In this document: positions 6,823-13,880 of the stretch, in pieces | Layout of the letters: each line of letters begins with the position of its first letter | Position numbering within the stretch: position 1 is the first letter of the stretch | Assembly: GCA_934465295.1 (NCBI GenBank) | Contig: CAKSKU010000029.1 | Location: 1-16,000, forward strand | DNA length: 16,000 nt | Source of the DNA: an uncultured Oscillospiraceae bacterium | GTDB taxonomy: Bacteria; Bacillota; Clostridia; Oscillospirales; Ruminococcaceae | Direction of reading: 5' to 3' | Program-made: the position numbers and the translations under genes | Notes under the pieces: generated by a model | Told to the model about the DNA's origin: nothing | Databases searched by the model: none | Seen by the model: only the letters and a program-made list of their open reading frames with translations

Positions 6823-6853
6823 ATTCGGAATTAGGAATTCGGAATTCGGAATT
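6822..6853 (+). repeat. 32-bp heptamer array, left terminal inverted repeat
   Basis: Four tandem heptamers (AATTCGG, AATTAGG, AATTCGG, AATTCGG) plus AATT give exactly 32 bases. The reverse complement of 7652-7683 matches it at 30 of 32 positions with the same length. It starts on the last base of the ftsK stop codon. Confidence 0.9.
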
Positions 6854-6886
6854 ATTTTTGCTTCGCAAAGTATCGTGAAATCGCTG

Positions 6887-6909
6887 GGGGCGGATTCTGT
6901 ATCTGCCCG
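6887..6909 (-). repeat. Inner inverted copy of the GGCGGAT palindromic repeat
   Basis: GGGGGCGGATTCTGTATC and the following bases match the reverse complement of 7587-7611 (about 20 of 24 positions). This gives the segment a second, inner pair of inverted repeats. The motif is itself an imperfect hairpin (GGCGGAT/ATCTGCC). Confidence 0.75.
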
Positions 6910-6945
6910 TTGACAGACCTTGCATTTAGGGTGGATTTTCCGTAG

Positions 6946-6964
6946 GGGACGGGTTCCCCGTCCC
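6946..6964. repeat. 8-bp GC-rich hairpin
   Basis: GGGACGGG (6946-6953) and CCCGTCCC (6957-6964) form a perfect stem with a TTC loop, in the leader of the small membrane-protein gene. No T-run follows, so it is not a standard terminator. It looks like a dispersed palindromic repeat. Confidence 0.75.
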
Positions 6965-7024
6965 GTTATGCCCGTTTTGTTGGATAATTTCGTTTGTTTG
7001 TTATCTCGGTTTGGGGTGTATGCT

Positions 7025-7540
7025 ATGCTGAAATGGATAATTGATACTTTTTATGACATTGTTGACTATGGTTTGTTTTCCGTATTCGACAAAAAGAACA
7101 GCTATCGTTCACCGCAGTCCGTTCCCGAGGCTTCGGAGGAAGATGTACAGCCGAATAACGACGGTGAGCAGCCTGAAAAAAACTTTTTCGTGCGGCATAT
7201 TATCGACTTCATCGGCATTGCGCTGACGGTGCTGGTGTTTATCAGCGAAAAATTTGCGGAAACGATAGTTATTTCTCTGGCGATGGGATATGTGCTTTGG
7301 CTGATGGGCCGTTTTGTGATAATCCCGATAATTTTAGCGATGAATATTGCGGCGTACATAATGATCGGAAGGGACAGCGAGGCGGGGGTAATTCCTGCGT
7401 TCTTCGGCGGTATCATCGGTGCGGAGCTTGCTGTTCATATTGAAAATCCGGAATATGCCGGCGGAGTGTTCATAAAGGCGATCTTTAAGATATTTATATG
7501 GATATGCGTAGTGGCTTTGCTTTCTGTTTTATATACATGA
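7025..7540 (+). CDS. Unrecognised multi-pass membrane protein inside a repeat-bounded segment
   Basis: A 171-residue protein. After a short amphipathic start (MLKWIIDTFYDIVDYG) and a polar, acidic loop (~22-52, rich in E/D/P/Q), four or five hydrophobic segments follow: ~58-74, 80-94, 97-115, 121-138 and 151-170. I do not recognise the family and see no catalytic motif. ATG at 7025 is preferred to a longer reading from 6920, because the upstream part would translate the dispersed repeat and hairpin. The ribosome site is weak (GGGG at 7013-7016). The gene sits between two inverted 32-bp arrays (6822-6853 and 7652-7683), separated from both conserved neighbours, which suggests an accessory gene. 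No clear promoter or terminator was found. Confidence 0.7.
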   Translation: MLKWIIDTFYDIVDYGLFSVFDKKNSYRSPQSVPEASEEDVQPNNDGEQPEKNFFVRHIIDFIGIALTVLVFISEKFAETIVISLAMGYVLWLMGRFVIIPIILAMNIAAYIMIGRDSEAGVIPAFFGGIIGAELAVHIENPEYAGGVFIKAIFKIFIWICVVALLSVLYT

Positions 7541-7586
7541 ATTAAGTTTTTTATGCGAAATGCGTAATTAGTGTGAGATATATAAC

Positions 7587-7611
7587 CGGACGGATATAGA
7601 ATCCGCCCCTA
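7587..7611 (+). repeat. GGCGGATATAGAATCCGCC-type palindromic repeat
   Basis: An imperfect palindrome built on CGGATATAGAATCCG. It is the same family as 1539-1565 (direct) and 6887-6909 (inverted). It lies between the membrane-protein gene and the right heptamer array. Confidence 0.75.
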
Positions 7612-7651
7612 CGGAATTGGGTTTTTTACGGTAAATTTGCGGAAAAATAAT

Positions 7652-7683
7652 AATTCCGAATTCCGCATTCCGAATTCCGAATT
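7652..7683 (-). repeat. 32-bp heptamer array, right terminal inverted repeat
   Basis: AATT followed by four heptamers (CCGAATT, CCGCATT, CCGAATT, CCGAATT) gives 32 bases, inverted relative to 6822-6853 and in the same orientation as 1956-1987. It ends 34 bp before the ygiQ-like start codon, so it forms part of that gene's leader. Confidence 0.9.
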
Positions 7684-7717
7684 GAGCCGTATGTTACGAA
7701 AATAAAAAGGAGTATTT

Positions 7718-9745
7718 ATGCCGTTTTTACCTATATCAAAAGAGGATATGCAGGAGCGTGGGATAGAGCAGTTTGACTTTATCTGCATCACGGGGGACAG
7801 CTATGTTGACCACCCGAGCTTCGGCATTTCCATTATATCGAGAGTTGTTGAGAGCCTTGGGTTCACGGTCGGGATCATTGCACAGCCCGACTGGCACAGC
7901 GTCCGTGATTTCAAGAAGCTTGGCAGACCGAAGTATGCGTTCCTTGTGACTTCGGGAAACATTGACAGCATGGTTGCGCACTACACGAGCGCAAAGAGAA
8001 AGCGTTCCGATGATGCTTACACGGCGGGAGGAATGGCAGGAAAGCGCCCTGACCGTGCGGTCATTGTTTACTGTCAAAAGCTGCGTGAGGCTTACGGGGA
8101 TATTCCCATTGCCATTGGCGGTCTGGAGGCTTCGCTTCGCCGATTTGCGCATTATGATTACTGGGACGATGCTGTTCGTCCGTCAATACTTTATGACAGC
8201 GGTGCCGATCTGCTCATGTACGGAATGGGTGAGCATCAGATAACGGAGATCTGCACACGTCTTGCAAAGGGTGAGGACATTCACGGCTTAAAGGACATTC
8301 GCGGAACGGCTTATCTTGTAAAGCCCGTTGACACGCCTTACGGTGCGGTGGAATGTCCGTCGTTAAAGGCTTGCCGAGAGAACAAGGCTGAATATGCAAA
8401 GGCTTGCCGCATACAGTATGACTGGCAGGACGAGGTTTACGGCAAGACTATCATTCAGCGACAGGACGATATGATGCTCGTTCAGCTTGCGCCCTCGCCC
8501 GTGCTGACTACGGAGGAGCTTGACGCTGTTTACGAACTGCCTTACATGAGGACTTATCACCCTATTTATGAGAAAGAGGGCGGTGTTCCCGGCATAAAGG
8601 AAGTTGAATTTTCGATAACGCACAACCGAGGCTGTTTCGGATTCTGCAACTTCTGCTCGATTGCGCTTCATCAGGGCAGGCGAATCGCTGTGCGAAGTGA
8701 GGAGAGCGTTCTGCGTGAGGCGAAGCTGCTGACGACCCTGCCGAACTTCAAGGGTTACATTCACGATGTCGGCGGCCCTACTGCGAATTTCAGACGGACA
8801 AGCTGTGACAAGCAGCTCAAATATGGTCTTTGCAAGGGCAAAAAGTGTCTTGCGCCCGAACCTTGCCCGAATCTTGTTGTCGATCATACGGAATATCTTG
8901 AAATGCTCCGCAAGATAAGGGCGATACCAAAGGTAAAAAAGGTATTTATCCGAAGCGGTATCCGATATGATTATCTGATCGAGGACAAGGACGATGAGTT
9001 CATGCGTGAGCTTATCGAAAACCACGTCAGCGGACAGTTAAAGGTTGCGCCCGAGCATTGTTCGGCGGCTGTACTTGACAAAATGGGCAAGCCGCACATT
9101 GAGGCTTATAAGAAATTTCAGGATAAATTTTATAGAATGACAAATCAGATCGGAAAAGAGCAGTATCTTGTGCCGTATCTGATGTCATCGCACCCGGGCA
9201 GCACCTTAAACGATGCTGTGGAGCTTGCGCTGTTCTTAAAGTCGCTGAAAATGCGTCCCGAGCAGGTGCAGGACTTCTATCCGACACCGGGAACGCTTTC
9301 AACGTGTATGTTTTACACGGAGCTTGACCCTTACACGCTTGAAAAGGTATATGTGCCTAAGACGGCGGAGGAAAAGGGTATGCAGAGGGCGCTTTTACAG
9401 TATTTCCGTCCGCAGAATCAGCGGAAGTGCATTGAAGCTTTACAGAAAGCACACCGAACCGATCTTATCGGCAGCACTCCCGACTGTCTTGTAAAGCCTG
9501 ACGCTCAATATCTGCGAGAACTCAACGAGCGCAAGCAGAAGCAGGCTGAAAAGGGCAGGGGACACGGCACTTCACACGGAAAAGCTAACGGAAACAGCCG
9601 TGGGAACACTCACGGCAGGAATGATGCCAAGGCTAACGGCAGAAACGGAAGTGAAAAGAATTGGCAGCAAGGAAAAAATCATCGTCAAGATCAAAATCAT
9701 CAGCAGCACGGCGGAAAGCCGAACAGAGGGAAGAACAGAGCTTAA
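7718..9745 (+). CDS. ygiQ: YgiQ-family radical SAM protein
   Basis: A 675-residue protein of the YgiQ (UPF0313) family. The N-terminal ~290 residues include the family segment FDFICITGDSYVDHPSFG. The radical SAM core follows, with the cluster motif CFGFCNFC (Cys306, Cys310, Cys313) binding a [4Fe-4S] cluster and S-adenosylmethionine. The YgiQ-type C-terminal part covers ~480-615, including VQDFYPTPGTLSTCMFYT. The last ~60 residues form a low-complexity basic tail rich in G, N, K, H and Q. The reaction catalysed by the family is not established. ATG at 7718 follows AAAAGGAG (7705-7712). The tail is encoded by DNA shared, over 85 bp, with the next gene in another frame. Confidence 0.93.
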   Translation: MPFLPISKEDMQERGIEQFDFICITGDSYVDHPSFGISIISRVVESLGFTVGIIAQPDWHSVRDFKKLGRPKYAFLVTSGNIDSMVAHYTSAKRKRSDDAYTAGGMAGKRPDRAVIVYCQKLREAYGDIPIAIGGLEASLRRFAHYDYWDDAVRPSILYDSGADLLMYGMGEHQITEICTRLAKGEDIHGLKDIRGTAYLVKPVDTPYGAVECPSLKACRENKAEYAKACRIQYDWQDEVYGKTIIQRQDDMMLVQLAPSPVLTTEELDAVYELPYMRTYHPIYEKEGGVPGIKEVEFSITHNRGCFGFCNFCSIALHQGRRIAVRSEESVLREAKLLTTLPNFKGYIHDVGGPTANFRRTSCDKQLKYGLCKGKKCLAPEPCPNLVVDHTEYLEMLRKIRAIPKVKKVFIRSGIRYDYLIEDKDDEFMRELIENHVSGQLKVAPEHCSAAVLDKMGKPHIEAYKKFQDKFYRMTNQIGKEQYLVPYLMSSHPGSTLNDAVELALFLKSLKMRPEQVQDFYPTPGTLSTCMFYTELDPYTLEKVYVPKTAEEKGMQRALLQYFRPQNQRKCIEALQKAHRTDLIGSTPDCLVKPDAQYLRELNERKQKQAEKGRGHGTSHGKANGNSRGNTHGRNDAKANGRNGSEKNWQQGKNHRQDQNHQQHGGKPNRGKNRA

Positions 9746-10692
9746 GACGGCTTTTTCACCGTGGGCTGACGTTCCCTGCGCTGATAGTTGTGATACTTTT
9801 TATAGCGGCGTTCGCTTACGGTTCGTATCTTGAAAAGGGAAAGACGGAAGAGCCTGCGGCTGTGGTCAGCAACTTCATCGAAAAGGACGCCGATCTTGCG
9901 ATACGGTACATTGATGTCGGGCAGGGTGACTGCGAGCTTATTTCCTATGCAGGGAAGAATGTTCTCATCGATGCGGGCGTAAAAGAGGCGGCGGACGATA
10001 TTGAAGCTGTGATAGACGGGCTTGGGATAACAAAGCTTGATTATGTTATAGCGACTCACCCTCACGCCGACCACATCGGGGCGATGGACAAGATAGTTGA
10101 GAAGTACGACATCGGGACGGTCATTGCGCCGAGGATAAAGGACGATCTTGTGCCGACGACTAAGGTTTATGAGCGTTTTCTGACGGCTCTTAGCAAAAAG
10201 GGACAGAAGCTTACGGCGGCGCAGGCAGGGAATGTTTACTCGCTTGCGGACGAAAACAAGGAAAACGACAACACGGCTTTTGAGGTGCTTGCGCCCGTTG
10301 GGGACGATTATGACGATCTGAACAACTGGTCGGTGGTGATAAAGCTCACGCACGGGAACTGTGCGTTCCTTTTCACGGGTGATGCGGAAAAGGAAGCGGA
10401 GGCTGATATTCTTGCGAGCGGTACTGATGTTTCAGCAGATGTACTGAAAGCAGGGCATCACGGGAGTTCGACCTCATCGAGCAAAAAGTTCCTTGAAGCG
10501 GTCTCGCCCAAGACGGCGATAATAAGCTGCGGAACGGACAATTCCTACGGACATCCGCACAAGGAGACCATTGACAAATTCAAGGAAATGGGCATTGAAT
10601 ATTTCCGCACGGACGAATGCGGAACGATAACCGTTTACTCGGACGGCGAAAGCTATCGTGTACAGACGGAAAAGGAGAGCAACGGAAAATGA
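9661..10692 (+). CDS. Membrane-anchored ComEC-like metallo-beta-lactamase-fold hydrolase
   Basis: A 343-residue protein. A very basic N-terminus (RKKSSSRSKSSAARRK) precedes one membrane segment (~37-55), so the catalytic part should face outside. Residues ~78-335 match the MBL domain related to the ComEC/Rec2 C-terminus: YIDVGQGDCELI (83-94), the metal motif THPHADHIG (His133, His135, Asp137, His138), a downstream FTGDAEKE and AGHHGSS, and a closing GHPHKE. These residues fit a two-metal phosphodiesterase or nuclease; the substrate is unknown. It is not full ComEC, because the multi-pass competence domain is absent. The start is a TTG at 9661 inside ygiQ, with GGAAG upstream. No in-frame ATG lies nearby, and a later start would lose the basic, positive-inside segment. 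It overlaps the DUF3006-like gene by ATGA. Confidence 0.88.
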   Translation: MAARKKSSSRSKSSAARRKAEQREEQSLRRLFHRGLTFPALIVVILFIAAFAYGSYLEKGKTEEPAAVVSNFIEKDADLAIRYIDVGQGDCELISYAGKNVLIDAGVKEAADDIEAVIDGLGITKLDYVIATHPHADHIGAMDKIVEKYDIGTVIAPRIKDDLVPTTKVYERFLTALSKKGQKLTAAQAGNVYSLADENKENDNTAFEVLAPVGDDYDDLNNWSVVIKLTHGNCAFLFTGDAEKEAEADILASGTDVSADVLKAGHHGSSTSSSKKFLEAVSPKTAIISCGTDNSYGHPHKETIDKFKEMGIEYFRTDECGTITVYSDGESYRVQTEKESNGK

Positions 10693-10895
10693 TGATAATT
10701 GACAGGATAGAGGGAAAGACGGTCGTTATTGAGGACGGTGACAGGTACTTCAATGCGGATATCTCGCTTTTTGACGGGGCGGTGCATGAGGGCGATGTCA
10801 TTGCGGAAAAGGACGGGCGTTACTTTGCCGACAAAAATGCGACAAAAAAGCGCAGAGAGGATATCATCAAGCTGCAGAACAGCTTGTGGGAATAA
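10689..10895 (+). CDS. DUF3006-like small protein
   Basis: A 68-residue protein beginning MMIIDRIEGKTVVIEDGD, which resembles the DUF3006 pattern (M-x-x-D-R-I/F-E-G-x-x-A/V-V-x-E-D/E). It looks like a small beta-rich domain followed by a basic helix (ATKKRREDIIKLQNSL). It starts at the ATG in the ATGA overlap with the MBL-fold gene, and AAGGAG (10672-10677) supports translation. Small DUF3006-type genes are often next to ComEC-like MBL genes, so a joint role is likely, but the function is not known. Confidence 0.8.
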   Translation: MMIIDRIEGKTVVIEDGDRYFNADISLFDGAVHEGDVIAEKDGRYFADKNATKKRREDIIKLQNSLWE

Positions 10896-10913
10896 AAAAA
10901 GAAGGTAAAAGTT

Positions 10914-11816
10914 ATGCAGAAGTTATTGTTTGACGAATTAAGGGAAAGGCTCCCGAAGCTTTCAAAGGGTCACAAGAAAATTGCGGAGTATATGCTCAAC
11001 CATTATGACAAGGCTGCGTTTATGACCGCATCGAAGCTCGGCGGCATTGTCGGGGTGAGCGAATCGACGGTGGTTCGTTTTGCGACAGAGCTTGGCTACG
11101 AGGGTTATCCCGAACTTCAGCGTGCGCTGAAGGACTACACGAGCAATATGCTCACGACAGTTCAGCGCATCGATGTTATGAACGACCGTCTTGCCGACGA
11201 GGACGTTTACGAAAAGATCATAAGCATGGATATAGACAAGCTGAAAAAGACGCTTGAAGAGGGCGACAAGGAAGAGTTTTACCGCACGGTGGACGTGCTT
11301 TGCGAGGCTAAGAACATCTATGTTATCGGCGCACGCTCGGCGGCTGTACTGGCACGTTTCCTTTCGTTCTACTTTACGATGATGTTCGATAATGTCAAGC
11401 TTGTTCACACGACTTCGACCTCGGAAATGTTCGAGCAGATATTGAATATCGGAGAGAACGATGTTATGATCGGCATAAGCTTCCCGAGGTATTCCACACA
11501 CACGGTCAAGGCTTTTCGGTACGCTTCCTCAAAGGGTGCAAAGAATATTGCCATAACGGACAGCATGTCCTCGCCGCTTGCGGAATATGCCGACAATATC
11601 CTTATCGCACGCAGCGACATGGTATCCTTTGCGGATTCGCTTATCGCTCCGATGAGCGTTATAAATGCGCTTATAGTTGCCGTTGGTCTGCGCCGCAGTG
11701 ATTATGTTTCGGCAAGCTATAAAAGGCTTGAAGATGTTTGCGGAGAATATCATGTTTATGACAATGAAGATGAAAGAAAGGACTTTGCTCACGGCATAAG
11801 CACGGAGAGCTTATAA
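10914..11816 (+). CDS. MurR/RpiR-family transcriptional regulator
   Basis: A 300-residue regulator. An N-terminal RpiR-type helix-turn-helix lies in residues ~1-77, with the recognition part at VGVSESTVVRFATELGYEGY. A SIS (sugar isomerase) domain covers ~128-265, with NIYVIGARSAAVLARFL and MIGISFPRYSTHTVKAFRYA, the sugar-phosphate-binding fold. Members control sugar phosphate, amino-sugar or cell-wall sugar use, binding the phosphosugar through the SIS domain. No sugar operon is adjacent here, so the ligand cannot be inferred. ATG at 10914 has GAAGG upstream. It lies 18 bp after the DUF3006-like gene and may be read through from it. Confidence 0.92.
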   Translation: MQKLLFDELRERLPKLSKGHKKIAEYMLNHYDKAAFMTASKLGGIVGVSESTVVRFATELGYEGYPELQRALKDYTSNMLTTVQRIDVMNDRLADEDVYEKIISMDIDKLKKTLEEGDKEEFYRTVDVLCEAKNIYVIGARSAAVLARFLSFYFTMMFDNVKLVHTTSTSEMFEQILNIGENDVMIGISFPRYSTHTVKAFRYASSKGAKNIAITDSMSSPLAEYADNILIARSDMVSFADSLIAPMSVINALIVAVGLRRSDYVSASYKRLEDVCGEYHVYDNEDERKDFAHGISTESL

Positions 11817-11871
11817 TTGACGGTTAATATGGCAGATCAAAAAGCCGAATTTTCGGTAAAGAGGAATTAAT

Positions 11872-12378
11872 ATGAATGAAATTGTTAAAATGCTGAAAGT
11901 GCAGTATGACGACAGCTATAAAATGCTCAAAAGCATAGTTGAGATTTGTCCCGATGAGCTTTGGAAGGCGGATAACAACGGTCTGCCTGTTTGGAATAAC
12001 GTCGTCCACGCTCTCATGGGCAGCGATTTTTGGCTCAGGCTCGATTACAAAGCCGACTTTGGATCAAGCTTCTGCCTGCCCGAAAAAATAGGCGAAAAGC
12101 TGTATCGGGACGAGTGGTGCTGCGAAAAAGACGGCTTAATGACAAAGGAGCAGGTAACGGATCTTTTTAAAATTTTCGATGTAAAAAAAGATAAATTCTT
12201 TGATTCGCTTACCGATGATATGCTCTGCCGAAAGATCCTCGATGATATGGATTTTACCTATCTCAGTGTGATATGCGCTCAAATATGGCATATTATGTGC
12301 CATGTCGGGATTTGTCAGGACGCTGTGACCTCATTCGGCGGCGAAGATATCCCTTGGGTGGCTTTCGGGGAAAATTGA
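11872..12378 (+). CDS. DinB-like metal-binding four-helix protein
   Basis: A 168-residue, all-helical protein. The histidine triad of DinB/YfiT-type proteins is visible: His46 in WNNVVHALMG, then His140 and His144 in QIWHIMCHVG (HxxxH). The fold usually binds a divalent metal, and some members are thiol-dependent transferases; the substrate here is unknown. ATG at 11872 follows GAGG at a good distance. Its codons look more A/T-rich, with AAA/GAT preference, than the neighbouring dus gene. That fits a gene with a different history, but this was judged by eye. The 55-bp gap upstream holds no convincing promoter. Confidence 0.75.
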   Translation: MNEIVKMLKVQYDDSYKMLKSIVEICPDELWKADNNGLPVWNNVVHALMGSDFWLRLDYKADFGSSFCLPEKIGEKLYRDEWCCEKDGLMTKEQVTDLFKIFDVKKDKFFDSLTDDMLCRKILDDMDFTYLSVICAQIWHIMCHVGICQDAVTSFGGEDIPWVAFGEN

Positions 12379-12414
12379 GAGCCGCAAAATAGTTTTTTGG
12401 AACGGAAGGCTGCT

Positions 12415-13389
12415 ATGGACTTTATTTCAATTGGCGATGTTAAAATAGAAAAAACCGCTGCGCTCGCTCCTATGGCTTCGGTGGCGGACAGAGCTTACCG
12501 TGCGGTCTGCAAGGAGCAGGGTACGGCTTACATGGTTTCGGAGATGATCTCGGCAAAGGGATTATGCTATTCCGACAGAAAGACGGAGGAGCTTTGCACT
12601 GTCATTGAGAGCGAGCGGCCTTACGCTTTGCAGCTTTTCGGCGAAGATCCCGAATTTGTCGGCAGGGCGGCTTCGATGCTGATGAAATACAAGCCTGACA
12701 TACTGGATATAAACATGGGTTGTCCCGTTCCGAAGATAGTTGGCAGCGGCAGCGGAAGTGCGCTTATGAAAACGCCCGAAATTGCGGCTGAGATAGTTCG
12801 TGCGGCTGTGAAAAACAGTGATGTTCCCGTTACGGTGAAGTTCCGCAAGGGTTGGGACGATGAAAATGTGAATGCTGTACAATTCGCAAAGGTGGTAGAG
12901 CAGGCAGGTGCATCGATGATAGCCGTTCACGGGCGCACCCGTGTTCAGATGTATCACGGAAAGGCTGACCGTGACATTATCCGGCAGGTGAAAGAGGCTG
13001 TTTCGATACCCGTTATCGGCAACGGCGACATTGACTCGCCCGAGAGTGCGGCGGAGATGTACGAACAGACGGGGTGTGACCTTGTTATGATAGGCAGGGG
13101 AAGTTACGGTCGTCCGTGGCTTTTCTCGCAGATAAAAAGCTACATGGAAACGGGTGAATATGCGCCCGAGCCTGCGCTTGAAGAGAAGCTTGCGATAATG
13201 CTTCATCAGGCGGAGCTGACGGTCGGATTCAAGGGCGAGAAAAAGGCTATGGCTGAGCTTCGCAGGCAATGCTCGTTCTATCTGAAGGGCTTGCCGAATG
13301 CGGCGAGCTTCCGAGGCAGGTGCGGAACTCTGACCTGCATGGACGATCTGCGCAGGCTGACGGACGAGATACTGAGGGCGGCTTTATGA
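12415..13389 (+). CDS. dus: tRNA-dihydrouridine synthase (DusB-like)
   Basis: A 324-residue FMN enzyme that reduces uridine to dihydrouridine in the tRNA D-loop with NADPH. The TIM barrel starts with LAPMASVADRAYR (17-29). Catalytic Cys103 lies in INMGCPVPKIVGSGSGSALM. Further family motifs are VKFRKGW, VHGRTRVQMYHGKADRD, IPVIGNGDI and VMIGRGSYGRPWLF, and a helical C-terminal tRNA-binding part follows (~245-324). The ATG at 12415 is preferred to an in-frame TTG at 12397, because GGAAGG (12404-12409) lies 5 bases before it and the protein then begins like other Dus enzymes. It overlaps the acetyltransferase start by ATGA, indicating translational coupling. The subtype, DusB as in most Firmicutes, is inferred. 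Confidence 0.95.
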   Translation: MDFISIGDVKIEKTAALAPMASVADRAYRAVCKEQGTAYMVSEMISAKGLCYSDRKTEELCTVIESERPYALQLFGEDPEFVGRAASMLMKYKPDILDINMGCPVPKIVGSGSGSALMKTPEIAAEIVRAAVKNSDVPVTVKFRKGWDDENVNAVQFAKVVEQAGASMIAVHGRTRVQMYHGKADRDIIRQVKEAVSIPVIGNGDIDSPESAAEMYEQTGCDLVMIGRGSYGRPWLFSQIKSYMETGEYAPEPALEEKLAIMLHQAELTVGFKGEKKAMAELRRQCSFYLKGLPNAASFRGRCGTLTCMDDLRRLTDEILRAAL

Positions 13390-13823
13390 GATACACGATA
13401 AGAAAGGCGGTTTCGGCTGACCTTGAAGCTATGTTTGAGATAGAGCAGGCTTGCATTGCCGACCCTTGGAGCATGGCGGCGTTCGGGAGCAGTTTTGCGG
13501 CGAACGGGGCGTTGTTTCTCGTTGCCGAGGCTGAAAGCGGTGAGGTCTGCGGCTTTGTGACGGCAAATGCTGTGCTTGACGAGATAAGCATTTACAACAT
13601 TGCTGTAAAAGAGGGGTTCAGGCGGCTCGGCATCGCTTCGGCTTTGATAAGTGAGCTTGAAAAAAGCGAGCCTTACAGAATTGACCTTGAAGTAAGGGAG
13701 AGCAACGCTTCGGCGATAGCTTTATACGAAAAATGCGGCTTTGAGCAGGTCGGTATGCGCAAAAATTTCTACGCAAAGCCGACGGAAAATGCTGTGCTTA
13801 TGACTAAGTTTTTTAAAGAGTAG
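13386..13823 (+). CDS. rimI: RimI-like ribosomal-protein-alanine N-acetyltransferase
   Basis: A 145-residue single GNAT domain. The acetyl-CoA-binding motif is EGFRRLGIASALI (76-88). The RimI hallmark follows in LEVRESNASAIALYEKCGFE (101-120), with Glu102, Asn107 and Tyr114. RimI acetylates the N-terminal alanine of ribosomal protein S18. The adjacency to tsaD, common in Firmicutes and Proteobacteria, supports the name over a generic GNAT. The start ATG overlaps the dus stop (ATGA). The substrate is inferred from family and context. Confidence 0.87.
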   Translation: MRYTIRKAVSADLEAMFEIEQACIADPWSMAAFGSSFAANGALFLVAEAESGEVCGFVTANAVLDEISIYNIAVKEGFRRLGIASALISELEKSEPYRIDLEVRESNASAIALYEKCGFEQVGMRKNFYAKPTENAVLMTKFFKE

Positions 13824-13880
13824 GCAGAGCATTTTTGTGTACTGCTTTGGCAGGATCTCTTTGAAGAAAGGAAGAATGAA

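Noticed and set aside
6946..6964. Intrinsic terminator for ftsK
   Set aside because: The stem is good but no T-run follows, and it lies 120 bp past the stop inside the repeat segment.
6920..7024. N-terminal extension of the small membrane protein
   Set aside because: It would translate the palindromic repeat and the GC-rich hairpin. The start at 7025 gives a normal amphipathic N-terminus.
8363..9025. 220-codon open frame on the minus strand
   Set aside because: It is fully inside the ygiQ radical SAM domain on the opposite strand, and its composition is that of a shadow frame.
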